Assembly: GCF_028010285.1 (NCBI RefSeq)
Contig: NZ_CP116304.1
Span: 5,348,501-5,412,500, forward strand
Direction: 5' to 3'
Length of the DNA stretch: 64,000 nt
DNA from: Pseudomonas sp. Q1-7
GTDB taxonomy: Bacteria > Pseudomonadota > Gammaproteobacteria > Pseudomonadales > Pseudomonadaceae
Made by a program: the position numbers and the translations under genes. Below the pieces are notes generated by a model. It did not search any database. It saw only the letters and a program-made list of their open reading frames with translations, and had not been told where the DNA came from. The first letter of the stretch is position 1. The number at the start of each line of letters is the position of its first letter. Of this stretch, positions 40,578 to 48,924 are shown one piece after another.

Positions 40578-40675
40578 TGTGGGAGCGAATCCATTCGCGA
40601 ATGGCCGCAAAGCGGCCACAGGGATGCTTGCAGGACAAGCCTGCGGCTTGCTTCGCGAATGAATTCGCTCCTACA
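40578..40675. repeat. Inverted REP pair between hutD and the binding-protein gene
   Basis: A head-to-head pair beginning TGTGGGAGCGAATCCATTCG and ending with a near complement (CGAATGAATTCGCTCCTACA) encloses a smaller TGGCCGCAAAGCGGCCA hairpin. It fills most of the 210-bp gap and probably marks the 3' end of the hutC-hutD transcript. Confidence 0.8.
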
Positions 40676-40693
40676 GCAGAGCCGAACGATCTA

Positions 40694-41281
40694 TTAACGC
40701 GGCGACAGCTCGATCAGGCAGCAGGCCGCGCCGTTGCCGCTCAGCGTCACTTCGGCAAGGGTTCCAGGCGTTTCCAGATGCAGGCAGTCATGGCGCCCCA
40801 GTACGTCGGACCGCTGGCCCTCATGGCTTAGGCTCACTCCATCCTCCGCGGCGAACAACAACAGGCTGCGGGCGGCGCTGAACAGCTTCAACGCCCCGTC
40901 CACCCGCAACCATTGCAGGCGGGCGTTGTAGCGCCTGGGCGAATAGATGAGGTTGAAGTCGCGGATCGGACCACCGATCAGCTCGCAGTGCACGGCACCG
41001 CCGCCATCGAAGGCGAAGGCGTCCAAAACGGTGAGGTCGCGTGAACGCAGGCCATCCACCTCAAGGCGCATGCCGGCGCCCTCCAACACGGTGATCACCC
41101 GCTGGTAGCCGCTGAAGGCGGAGAAACCACCCGATTCGCCGACATCGGCAATCGACAGCCGCCAGCCGAAGCCATCGAGACCGTCGCCCGCATCACGGGC
41201 GATTTCCTGGGTGGAACCGGCGCCGTTCTTCCACGGCATGCGGGGGTAATCGGCGGCGCGCAGCAGGCGGGATTGGGTCAT
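40694..41281 (-). CDS. hutD: HutD family protein
   Basis: HutD is a cupin-like protein that accompanies hut genes; it has been proposed to govern maximal hut expression. The 195-aa product shows MPWKNGAGSTQEIA near the start and the RRYNARLQWLRVDG middle typical of the family. Its ATG overlaps the hutC stop by 4 nt. Confidence 0.9.
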   Translation of the reverse strand: MTQSRLLRAADYPRMPWKNGAGSTQEIARDAGDGLDGFGWRLSIADVGESGGFSAFSGYQRVITVLEGAGMRLEVDGLRSRDLTVLDAFAFDGGGAVHCELIGGPIRDFNLIYSPRRYNARLQWLRVDGALKLFSAARSLLLFAAEDGVSLSHEGQRSDVLGRHDCLHLETPGTLAEVTLSGNGAACCLIELSPR

Positions 41282-42030
41282 GAACCGAAACGTCCTTCGA
41301 GGCGGTAGCGGGAACCGGGATAGAGCAGGCGCGCGCTGGTCACGGTGTTGCGTCCGGACCAGGTGCGCCGGCGAATCAGCAGGCAGGGCTCGCCGCGCTC
41401 GATCTGCAGCAGCTTGCACTCCTCGGCGTCGGCGAGGATGGCCTCGACCACGTGTTCGCCCTCGGTCAGCGGCGCCACCTGGGAGAGGTAGGCATAGGGC
41501 GTCTGGCGGGTGAAGTCCTGCTTCAGGTAATCGGGGGCGACGGCCGGGTTCACGAAGCGGTCCTCGATCTGCACCGGCACATCGTTCTCGAAATGCACGA
41601 TGCGCGAATGGAAGACCCGCTGGCCTTCGCGCAGGTCCAGCGCCAGGGCGCGCTCGGGGCCGGCCACTTCATCCACCAGGCTGACCACCACGCAGTGGTG
41701 GCGATGGCCGCGCTGGGCGATCTCCTCGGCGATGTTGTGCACCTCGAACAACGCCGACTGGCCCTTGGGCTCGGCGACAAAGGTGCCCACGCCCTGCATG
41801 CGCACCAGCAGCCCCTCGGCGGTCAGCTCGCGCAGGGCGCGGTTGATCGTCATGCGGCTGAAGCCCAGCTCGCTGACCAGCTCGCTCTCGGACGGCACGC
41901 GGTAGTGCGGCGGCCAGGCGCCGCTCTGGATCTGCTGGCTGATCATCTGCTTGACGCGGGCGTAGAGCGGCGCCGGGGTTTCGCCCATCTGGGCGGCCAG
42001 CGAGGATGGTGCGGAGGGCGAACTGGACAC
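41278..42030 (-). CDS. hutC: GntR-family histidine-utilisation repressor
   Basis: HutC represses hut genes and is released by urocanate. The 250-aa protein has an N-terminal winged helix (APLYARVKQMISQQIQ, VPSESELVSELGFSRMTINRALREL) and a C-terminal UTRA ligand domain. The start is GTG, set by AAGGAGATACCC just upstream; a longer ATG frame at 42096 lacks such a site. It diverges from hutF across a region with a HutC-like operator. Confidence 0.93.
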   Translation of the reverse strand: MSSSPSAPSSLAAQMGETPAPLYARVKQMISQQIQSGAWPPHYRVPSESELVSELGFSRMTINRALRELTAEGLLVRMQGVGTFVAEPKGQSALFEVHNIAEEIAQRGHRHHCVVVSLVDEVAGPERALALDLREGQRVFHSRIVHFENDVPVQIEDRFVNPAVAPDYLKQDFTRQTPYAYLSQVAPLTEGEHVVEAILADAEECKLLQIERGEPCLLIRRRTWSGRNTVTSARLLYPGSRYRLEGRFGS

Positions 42031-42140
42031 GGGTATCTCCTTGTCGGCGTGGGCTGGACAGGCAAGGCCCGGAACGGGGGCGCCCGCTTCCGGCATGTAC
42101 CGGATTCGACAATTCCAGACAAGTGCGCGACTGGCGTGAG

Positions 42141-42169
42141 TTTACGTTACCCGCAAACGTCTGTATATG
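42141..42169 (+). promoter_or_regulatory. Predicted sigma-70 promoter of hutF
   Basis: TTTACG (42141-42146) and TATATG (42164-42169) are spaced by 17 nt, about 40 nt upstream of hutF. The -10 overlaps the palindrome that holds the HutC-like site. This is a pattern match only. Confidence 0.45.
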
Positions 42170-42177
42170 TATATACA
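42162..42177. promoter_or_regulatory. HutC-like operator in the hutC-hutF divergent region
   Basis: TGTATAT-GT-ATATACA is a perfect 7-bp inverted repeat. It contains TGTA-TA-TACA (42168-42177), the same TGTA-N2-TACA core as the operator at 39274-39287. Its place between hutC and hutF suggests control of both genes. Confidence 0.65.
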
Positions 42178-42207
42178 AATAAAACCACCCTCCCCCGGGG
42201 CCTCGCC

Positions 42208-43572
42208 ATGTCCGCATTCTTCGCTGAACGCGCCCTGCTGCCGCAAGGCTGGGCACGCAACGTCCGCTTCGACCTTTCCTCCACCGGCCTGATCGAACGG
42301 GTCCAGGCCGAGGCCGGCGCGGAAGGCGCCGAGCGCCTACGGGGTCCGGTCCTGGCGGGCATGCCCAACCTGCATTCCCACGCCTTCCAGCGCGCGATGG
42401 CCGGGCTCGCCGAAGTGGCGGGCAATCCCGAGGACAGCTTCTGGACCTGGCGCGACCTGATGTACCGGCTGGTGGGCCGGCTCGGTCCGCGACAGGTGGA
42501 AGTCATTGCCCGGCAGCTCTATATCGAGATGCTCAAGGCCGGCTACACCAGCGTCGCCGAGTTCCACTACGTGCACCATGACGTCGACGGCCGCCGCTAC
42601 GCCGACCCAGCCGAACTTGCCCTGCGGGTCAGCCAGGCGGCTCGCGACGCCGGCATCGGCCTGACCCTGCTGCCGGTGCTCTACAGCCACGCCGGCTTCG
42701 GCGGCCAGGCCCCCAACGACGGGCAACGCCGCTTCATCCACAGCACCGACAGCTACCTGGCCCTCCAGGAACGCCTGCAGGGCGAAATCGCCCGCCGCCC
42801 GAACCAGCAACTGGGCCTGTGCTTCCACTCCCTGCGCGCGGTCACGCCCGAGCAACTGGCAACGGTGCTGGACGCCGAACGGGGCGTCCGCCCCATCCAT
42901 ATCCATATCGCCGAACAGCAGAAGGAAGTGGACGACTGCCTCGCCTGGAGCGGACGCCGCCCGCTGCAGTGGCTATACGAGAACGCGCCGGTGGATGAAC
43001 GCTGGTGCCTGGTCCATGCCACCCATGCCGAAGCCGACGAAGTGGCCGCGATGGCCGGCAGCGGTGCGGTGGCCGGACTGTGCCTGAGCACCGAAGCCAA
43101 CCTGGGCGACGGCATATTCCCGGCGGTGGACTTCCTCGCCCGAGGCGGCCGCCTGGGCATCGGTTCCGACAGCCATGTCTCGGTGAGCGTGGTGGAAGAA
43201 CTGCGCTGGCTGGAATACGGCCAGCGCTTGCGCGACCAACGCCGCAACCGCCTCTATCGCGCCGACCAGCCGCACGTGGGCCGCACCCTGTTCGACGCCG
43301 CGCTGGCCGGCGGCGCCCAGGCACTGGGCCAGCCGGTGGGGGCGTTGGCGGCCGGCAAGCGTGCCGACTGGATCGTTCTCGACGGCAACGACCCTTACCT
43401 CGCCACCGCCGAAGGCGACGCCCTGCTCAACCGCTGGCTGTTCGCCGGCGGTGACCGTCAGGTGCGCGACGTGATGGTGGGTGGAAGCTGGGTGGTGCGA
43501 GATGGCCGGCACGCCGCCGAGGAAGAAACGGCGAGGGCGTTCGCGGACGTGTTGCGGGACGCCTTGCGCTGA
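42208..43572 (+). CDS. hutF: Formimidoylglutamate deiminase
   Basis: HutF hydrolyses formiminoglutamate to formylglutamate and ammonia, the step that makes the five-step hut route. The 454-aa amidohydrolase has metal-binding NLHSHAFQRAMAG, HVVH-type histidines replaced by the family's HIHIAEQQKEVDDC, and GIGSDSHVSVSVVEELRWLEYG. It diverges from hutC. No strong ribosome site is visible before the ATG. Confidence 0.95.
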   Translation: MSAFFAERALLPQGWARNVRFDLSSTGLIERVQAEAGAEGAERLRGPVLAGMPNLHSHAFQRAMAGLAEVAGNPEDSFWTWRDLMYRLVGRLGPRQVEVIARQLYIEMLKAGYTSVAEFHYVHHDVDGRRYADPAELALRVSQAARDAGIGLTLLPVLYSHAGFGGQAPNDGQRRFIHSTDSYLALQERLQGEIARRPNQQLGLCFHSLRAVTPEQLATVLDAERGVRPIHIHIAEQQKEVDDCLAWSGRRPLQWLYENAPVDERWCLVHATHAEADEVAAMAGSGAVAGLCLSTEANLGDGIFPAVDFLARGGRLGIGSDSHVSVSVVEELRWLEYGQRLRDQRRNRLYRADQPHVGRTLFDAALAGGAQALGQPVGALAAGKRADWIVLDGNDPYLATAEGDALLNRWLFAGGDRQVRDVMVGGSWVVRDGRHAAEEETARAFADVLRDALR

Positions 43573-43594
43573 CCAGCGGCGTCCGTCACCTCCA

Positions 43595-43614
43595 GCCCCT
43601 CTTCAGGGAGGGGC
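43595..43614. terminator. Hairpin after hutF
   Basis: GCCCCTC (43595-43601) and GAGGGGC (43608-43614) form a 7-bp stem between the convergent hutF and small lipoprotein genes. There is no U-run. Confidence 0.45.
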
Positions 43615-43632
43615 CTGGGGGCGGGGTCAATG

Positions 43633-43887
43633 TCACTTGAGCCCCTTGCCGGAGAACATCAGCACCTTGTCGCCCGCGTACTGCACGCTGACGAAGGTCT
43701 TTTCATCGCCCCAGGTGCAGCTGGTGAACCCCACTGCACCGGCGCACTCGGTGGGACTGCCCAACAGCATCTCCACTTCGGCCTTGGTCATGCCGGACTT
43801 GAGCTTGGAATAGTTTTCCTGGTTGAGCTTGTTGCAGGCGGCCAGCGCCAGGCAGCAGGACAACAGGGCGAGAATACGCAGGGACAT
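43633..43887 (-). CDS. Small lipoprotein with SmpA/OmlA-like motif
   Basis: The 84-aa product has a lipoprotein signal with lipobox LAAC (Cys18) and a mature domain YSKLKSGMTKAEVEMLLGSPTEC. That stretch is shared by DUF3862 and BamE/OmlA-like small lipoproteins. A role in the envelope is likely; no partner is evident. Confidence 0.75.
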   Translation of the reverse strand: MSLRILALLSCCLALAACNKLNQENYSKLKSGMTKAEVEMLLGSPTECAGAVGFTSCTWGDEKTFVSVQYAGDKVLMFSGKGLK

Positions 43888-43954
43888 GAAACGCTCCTTG
43901 GCGGATGGGATGCGACCAGCTTGGCACAGCGGTCGCGAGAGTGCCCATTGGAGC

Positions 43955-44554
43955 CTAGAAGCGCGAACCGGGTTCCAGCAGGAACGCGGATTCTTCGGCG
44001 CTGGAGGTGCGGCCGAGCGTGGCGTTGCGATGGGGAAAGCGGCCGAAACGGGCGATCACCACCCGATGACGCTCGGCAAAGTCGAAGAAGTTGGCGAACA
44101 GCTCGCGCTCGGCGGCGTCGCAGCCGTCCAGCAACTGCTGGTAGCGGTAGAGGGCGCGTTCCTGGCTGGCCAGGTCCTCGGCGTGCTCCAGCACCAGATA
44201 GACGAACACCTGGCGGATCGGCGCGAGATCGCGCTCCAGGCCGCGGGCAAGGCCGTGCGCCACCAGCGCCTGGGCACGGGCGTCGCCGGAAAACCCGCGC
44301 GGGTCATTGCGAAAGAGCATGCGTGGCAACTGGTCCAGCAGGATGATCAGCGCCAGCCAGCCGTCCGGCTGGTCGGCCCAATGGGCCAGGCCGCCGTCCA
44401 GAGCCTGCTCCACCAGGTCACCGAAGCGCTCGCGCGCCTCGGCGTCCTGACTGTCCTTCTTGCCGAACCAGAGCCCCTGGCGCGCCGCGGCGGTCTGGGT
44501 GGCGGAGGCTTCGGGGCCGAACCACCAGTCAAGCAACGGCTGCCAGGGCTGCAT
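43955..44554 (-). CDS. DUF924 family protein
   Basis: This 199-aa soluble helical protein matches DUF924: LLDWWFGPEAS at the start, LALIILLDQLPRMLFRNDPRGFSGDARA in the middle, and the FFDFAERHRVVIARFGRFPHRNATLGR end. Its function is unknown. It lies 3 nt downstream of fbp and is likely cotranscribed with it. Confidence 0.85.
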   Translation of the reverse strand: MQPWQPLLDWWFGPEASATQTAAARQGLWFGKKDSQDAEARERFGDLVEQALDGGLAHWADQPDGWLALIILLDQLPRMLFRNDPRGFSGDARAQALVAHGLARGLERDLAPIRQVFVYLVLEHAEDLASQERALYRYQQLLDGCDAAERELFANFFDFAERHRVVIARFGRFPHRNATLGRTSSAEESAFLLEPGSRF

Positions 44555-44557
44555 GGG

Positions 44558-45568
44558 TTACTCCTGGTGGTAACCGGTGACGCGGGCGACTTCTTCCTTC
44601 GAGCCGAGGAAGACCGGTACGCGCTGGTGCAGGGAGGTCGGCTGGATATCGAGGATGCGCTGGCGGCCATCGGTGGAGGCGCCGCCGGCCTGCTCGATGA
44701 TGAAGGACATCGGGTTGGCTTCGTACATCAGGCGCAGCTTGCCGGGTTTCTCCGGCTCACGGGCATCCCAGGGGTACATGAAGATGCCGCCGCGGGTGAG
44801 GATGCGGTGCACGTCGGCCACCATGGAGGCGATCCAGCGCATGTTGTAGTTCTTGCCCAGGACGCCTTCCTTGCCGGCCAGCATCTCGCTGACATAGCGC
44901 TTCACCGGGGCTTCCCAGTGGCGCTGGTTGGACATGTTGATGGCGAATTCGGCGGTGGTTTCCGGCACGCGGATGTTGTCATGGGTGAGCACGAAGCTGC
45001 CCAGCTCGCGGTCCAGGGTGAAGCCCTTCACGCCATCGCCCAGGGTCAGCATCAGCATGGTCTGCGGGCCGTAGATGGCGTAGCCGGCGGCGACCTGCTG
45101 GACGCCCGGCTGCAGGAACGCCTGCTCATTGAGGCTGTCGTTCTGCGAGAGGTACTGCTCGGGGCAACGCAGCACCGAGAAGATGGTGCCCACCGACACG
45201 TTCACATCGATGTTCGAGGAGCCGTCCAGCGGGTCGAACACCAGCAGGTAGGCGCCCTTCGGGTACTTGCCGGGAATCTGGTAGGCGTTGTCCATTTCCT
45301 CGGAGGCCATGCCCGCCAGGTGGCCGCCCCATTCGTTGGCTTCCAGCAGGATTTCGTTGGACATCACGTCCAGCTTCTTCTGCACCTCGCCCTGCACGTT
45401 CTCGGTGCCCATGCTGCCCAGCACGCCGCCCAGTGCGCCCTTGGACACCGCATGGCTGATTTCCTTGCAGGCGCGCGCGACGACCTCGATGAGGAAGCGC
45501 AGATCGGCAGGGGTGTTGTGGCTTCTGGTCTGCTCGATCAGGTAGCGACTCAGGGTAACGCGGGACAT
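44558..45568 (-). CDS. fbp: Class I fructose-1,6-bisphosphatase
   Basis: Fbp hydrolyses fructose 1,6-bisphosphate in gluconeogenesis, which fits growth on histidine and fatty acids. The 336-aa protein has the metal site [13 protein letters not shown] and the [10 protein letters not shown] loop. The ATG has a GGAGCC upstream. It is followed closely by the DUF924 gene. Confidence 0.97.
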   Translation of the reverse strand: MSRVTLSRYLIEQTRSHNTPADLRFLIEVVARACKEISHAVSKGALGGVLGSMGTENVQGEVQKKLDVMSNEILLEANEWGGHLAGMASEEMDNAYQIPGKYPKGAYLLVFDPLDGSSNIDVNVSVGTIFSVLRCPEQYLSQNDSLNEQAFLQPGVQQVAAGYAIYGPQTMLMLTLGDGVKGFTLDRELGSFVLTHDNIRVPETTAEFAINMSNQRHWEAPVKRYVSEMLAGKEGVLGKNYNMRWIASMVADVHRILTRGGIFMYPWDAREPEKPGKLRLMYEANPMSFIIEQAGGASTDGRQRILDIQPTSLHQRVPVFLGSKEEVARVTGYHQE

Positions 45569-45715
45569 GGATTGGCTCCGGAGGGTGGAAAAATGCGCGC
45601 AGTTTAGCGCGACTCGATTCGCAATGCCTCACAGCGGGATGGAAGGTGCTGAAACCGCCGTCGCTGCCGCCCCGCCAGGCGGCGCAAACATCTGACGCCG
45701 CGGCCGGCCACAGGT

Positions 45716-47371
45716 TCAGCCGGCATCGGATGCCGCCAGGCCACGCACCTGGTTGCGACCGTTGCGCTTGGCTTCGTACAGCGCGGCGTCGGCCACCTGC
45801 ATCAGCTCTTCCAGGGTCTGCCCCTGGGCGGGCCACACCGCGAGGCCGGCGGAAAGGGTCACCGAGAGCGGCCCTTCGCGGGTCGACAAGGGCTGGCTGG
45901 CGAGCGTCTCGCAGAGCGACCGCAAACGGGCGAAGGCTTCATCGCCGGTGGCACCGGGCAGCAGCAGGAGGAACTCCTCGCCGCCGATGCGGAACACCGC
46001 ATCGCTACCGCGCAACTTGCCGGTGAGGTGGATGGCCACCGCGCGCAGCACGTCGTCGCCGACCAGATGGCCGTGGCGGTCGTTCAGTTGCTTGAAGTGG
46101 TCGAGGTCGATCAGCGCCAGGGCCACCGGCGTGCGGTCGCGTCGGCTGCGGCTCAGTTCGCGGGCGAACAGTTCGCCCAGGTGACGGCGGTTGTAGAGGC
46201 CGGTGAGCGGGTCGCGCAGGGCCTGTTCCTGCAACTGCTCGTGCAGGCGGGTAATGGTGCGCAGGCGCTCTTCGCTGGTCGCCAGGGCCTCGGCCAGCTT
46301 GAGCTCGCTGCGATGACGTTCGGTGATATCGCGCAGGTAGAGCATCTGCCCGAGGATGAAGGTGCCGCCGCGCGTGACCCGCTCGATATCGCGGGAGCGG
46401 ACCTCGAAGAAGCGCGAGGAACTGACCGGGACCAACAGCATCTCCCGCTCCCCCGCCGCCAGCATGGCCTCCAGCTCCACACCGCACACCGGCCAGTTGT
46501 CCAGGGTCATGCCCTGCCAGGCCGGCGGCTGCCCGGCCAGCGCCAGGGCGGCGGGGTTGGCGTCGATCACCCGGTGCCTGGGGTCGACCACCAGCACCGG
46601 GTCGGGCAATTCCTCCAGCAGCAGGTGGCGGGCCACCGGTAGCAGGTCGAACAGGCGCACGCCGAGGATCAGGCAGGCGAAGGCCACCAGGGTGAAGGCG
46701 AAGCTGAACGGGGTGGGGTCGAAGCCAAACAAGGTCCAGCCATACACCACGTAGCTGAGGTTGGCACCCCAGGGCACGCAGGTGACCAGCACGAACGCCA
46801 GGTAATGCCGCCGGTGCAGGCCATGGCTGGCGAGGGCAGCGCGGGTCACCACCGTCAGGCAGAAGATCATGAAGACATAGACGTAGATGGCCACGGCATT
46901 GAACAGCGGGCCGTGGTCGTAGCGGATCGCCGCGCCCGGCGTCGCATCCACCGGCAGGGTGCCGGGGCCGTAGAACAGTTGGTGCCAGGGGTTGCTCAGG
47001 GCCATGACGGACGCCAGCAACGGGCCGATGCCGAGCAACAGGAAGCCGCGCAGGCTCAGGGGTTCGCGGATGCTGTTGACGTACTGCCAGAGGAACACCG
47101 CCCAAAAGGTGGGCACGCCGATGATCCCAGGCCAGGCCATGCTGGCCCAGAACACCTTGCATTGCGGTCCCTGCGCGGCCAGTTCGAGGCCAGCGGCAGC
47201 CAGCCACCAGCAGATGCCGACATGCAGGACGATGAAGCTCTCGCGACCGGGGAAATGTCGCTGGCGGCTGACCCAGCGCGCCATCAGGATCACCCCCAGC
47301 CCCACGGCGATGGTCAGCACCACCGGCCCGCCGAGGCTCCAGCCACTGGCCAGGCAGGCGTTCACCGCCAC
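45716..47371 (-). CDS. Membrane-bound diguanylate cyclase (7TM-PAS-GGDEF)
   Basis: The 551-aa protein would make cyclic di-GMP in response to a membrane signal. About seven or eight hydrophobic helices fill residues 15-240, in the form of the 7TM sensor of some histidine kinases. A PAS-like domain follows (about 250-350, ending LYLRDITERH). The GGDEF domain begins DPLTGLYNRRHL and has the intact active loop GGEEF at 463-467. The inhibitory RxxD site (RGSD, 454-457) is the right 5 residues upstream, so product inhibition is expected. Confidence 0.9.
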   Translation of the reverse strand: MAVNACLASGWSLGGPVVLTIAVGLGVILMARWVSRQRHFPGRESFIVLHVGICWWLAAAGLELAAQGPQCKVFWASMAWPGIIGVPTFWAVFLWQYVNSIREPLSLRGFLLLGIGPLLASVMALSNPWHQLFYGPGTLPVDATPGAAIRYDHGPLFNAVAIYVYVFMIFCLTVVTRAALASHGLHRRHYLAFVLVTCVPWGANLSYVVYGWTLFGFDPTPFSFAFTLVAFACLILGVRLFDLLPVARHLLLEELPDPVLVVDPRHRVIDANPAALALAGQPPAWQGMTLDNWPVCGVELEAMLAAGEREMLLVPVSSSRFFEVRSRDIERVTRGGTFILGQMLYLRDITERHRSELKLAEALATSEERLRTITRLHEQLQEQALRDPLTGLYNRRHLGELFARELSRSRRDRTPVALALIDLDHFKQLNDRHGHLVGDDVLRAVAIHLTGKLRGSDAVFRIGGEEFLLLLPGATGDEAFARLRSLCETLASQPLSTREGPLSVTLSAGLAVWPAQGQTLEELMQVADAALYEAKRNGRNQVRGLAASDAG

Positions 47372-47501
47372 ACCTCAGGACGCACGGCGGGCTGGAATAC
47401 GACAACCGGATCGAACTGCTGAAGGTAGGGCACTGGCCGTCCTGACCTGGTGAGGGGCCGCCTGCCGCGTCCCGTGGAATGACCGGAACAAAGATACATC
47501 A

Positions 47502-47528
47502 AAAAGCCACTATCGCCGTGTGGCTTTT
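47502..47528 (-). terminator. Terminator after the DUF3999 gene
   Basis: AAAAGCCAC (47502-47510) pairs with GTGGCTTTT (47520-47528). On the - strand the stem runs into a T-tract 11 nt after the DUF3999 stop, a good intrinsic terminator. It lies upstream of the diguanylate cyclase gene. Confidence 0.8.
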
Positions 47529-47538
47529 GCGCCTTGCA

Positions 47539-48924
47539 TCAGGAACGGGCCGCCGGCCGACGCAGCAGGCTGAAGGCCATTCCCCCCAGCAGTCCGACGC
47601 CCAACAGCAGCACCGCCCAGAGCCCGACGCGCTTCCAGACGACCTGCCCGGCGCCCTGCCGCTGCACCGGATGGAGGCCGAGCTGCGACGGTATCGCCAG
47701 CGCCTCGGCGCGTCCCATCGCTTCCAGGCGGGTGCTGTCGTAGCCCGGCACCAGGGTCGCCAGGGGCAGCTCTGCACGGGCAGCCTCGGGGTTGTCCAGG
47801 GCCAGGGTGAAGGGCGGTCTGCCACGGGCAAGGAACACCACCTGGGTCGCGTGCATGCCGACTTCCAGGCGCGGCACCTGCTGGCCGAAACCGCCGGCAC
47901 GCGGGTCCACCGTCAGGCGCAATTGCTTGACCACCATCCAGCCGGGCAGCTCCAGCTCTTCCCGGGCCACCTCCCGACCCTCCTCGGGCAGCCGGTAGAG
48001 CAGTCCGGAGGCCAGCGGCTGCCATTGCGGGGCACCGTCGCGCCGTCCCTCCACCCGTACCGGCAACAGGCTGCCGGAACGCGCCACGGCAATGCGCAGG
48101 CGCTCGATGGGCAGGCCCAGGGGCAGCTCCCAGAGGTACTGGTCGTCCTGGCTGCTGAGCGGTTCCAACGGCGCGGACCAGGCCATGGCCGCCGGCAGGC
48201 TTTCACGGCTGGCACTGACCACCGTCACACCGGTCAGCTCCGGCGCCTGGCGCGGGCTCCGCCACAGCAACCGCAGGTAACGGGCGGAACGCCCCGGCAA
48301 GGCCACTTCGCGCTGGTCGATGCGCTGGTCGGCGAAGGACAGCCTGGCCACCTGGCCATCCCCCCAGGACTGCCAATGCTGCAGGTCGTCGCTGGCCTCG
48401 ATGGTGAAACGCTGGAAGCCGTCGCCTCCGCCGCGCCAATCCAGGCTGAGTTTCTCCAGCGGCGCCTGCACACCGCTCGCGTCCAGCAACCAGCCACGCC
48501 GGTGCTCGCCCGCCGTCGCCGGGGCCTCCGGCACCACCTGCACCACGGTGCCGGTCGTGCTGCGCTCGATCCGCACGCCGGGCAAGGCCCCCGCCCCCTC
48601 GGCCGGCCCGTGCAGGGGGAAGCGGCGCAGCGCCTGCTCGTGGCGGGCGCGGCGCTCGCGAGCGCCGCTGCGCGTCAGGGCGTAGGCGAGGGTCTCGCCC
48701 TCGGCGTTGAACACCCGCAAGTCGCGCAGGTCGGCATGGCGCGCGGCGAAATGCAGGGCCATGGGCAGCTCCAGGCGATACCAGGGGCCCTGGCCCTCCA
48801 GGCGCAGCTCGACACGGGTGGTGAAATCCTCCGGCTGTTCGGCGGCGAGCGGCGCCTGGCAAACCAGCCCCAGGCCGGCCAGCAAGGCCAGGCCGACGCG
48901 GTACGGGTGAAAACTGACGTTCAT
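47539..48924 (-). CDS. DUF3999 envelope protein
   Basis: The 461-aa product has an N-terminal signal or anchor segment (YRVGLALLAGLGLVCQAPLAA), a large beta-rich, presumably periplasmic region, and a C-terminal membrane helix (VGLWAVLLLGVGLLGGMAFSLL) followed by RRPA. It fits DUF3999, of unknown function. It overlaps the DUF2339 gene by 4 nt; the two families are commonly paired. Confidence 0.8.
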   Translation of the reverse strand: MNVSFHPYRVGLALLAGLGLVCQAPLAAEQPEDFTTRVELRLEGQGPWYRLELPMALHFAARHADLRDLRVFNAEGETLAYALTRSGARERRARHEQALRRFPLHGPAEGAGALPGVRIERSTTGTVVQVVPEAPATAGEHRRGWLLDASGVQAPLEKLSLDWRGGGDGFQRFTIEASDDLQHWQSWGDGQVARLSFADQRIDQREVALPGRSARYLRLLWRSPRQAPELTGVTVVSASRESLPAAMAWSAPLEPLSSQDDQYLWELPLGLPIERLRIAVARSGSLLPVRVEGRRDGAPQWQPLASGLLYRLPEEGREVAREELELPGWMVVKQLRLTVDPRAGGFGQQVPRLEVGMHATQVVFLARGRPPFTLALDNPEAARAELPLATLVPGYDSTRLEAMGRAEALAIPSQLGLHPVQRQGAGQVVWKRVGLWAVLLLGVGLLGGMAFSLLRRPAARS

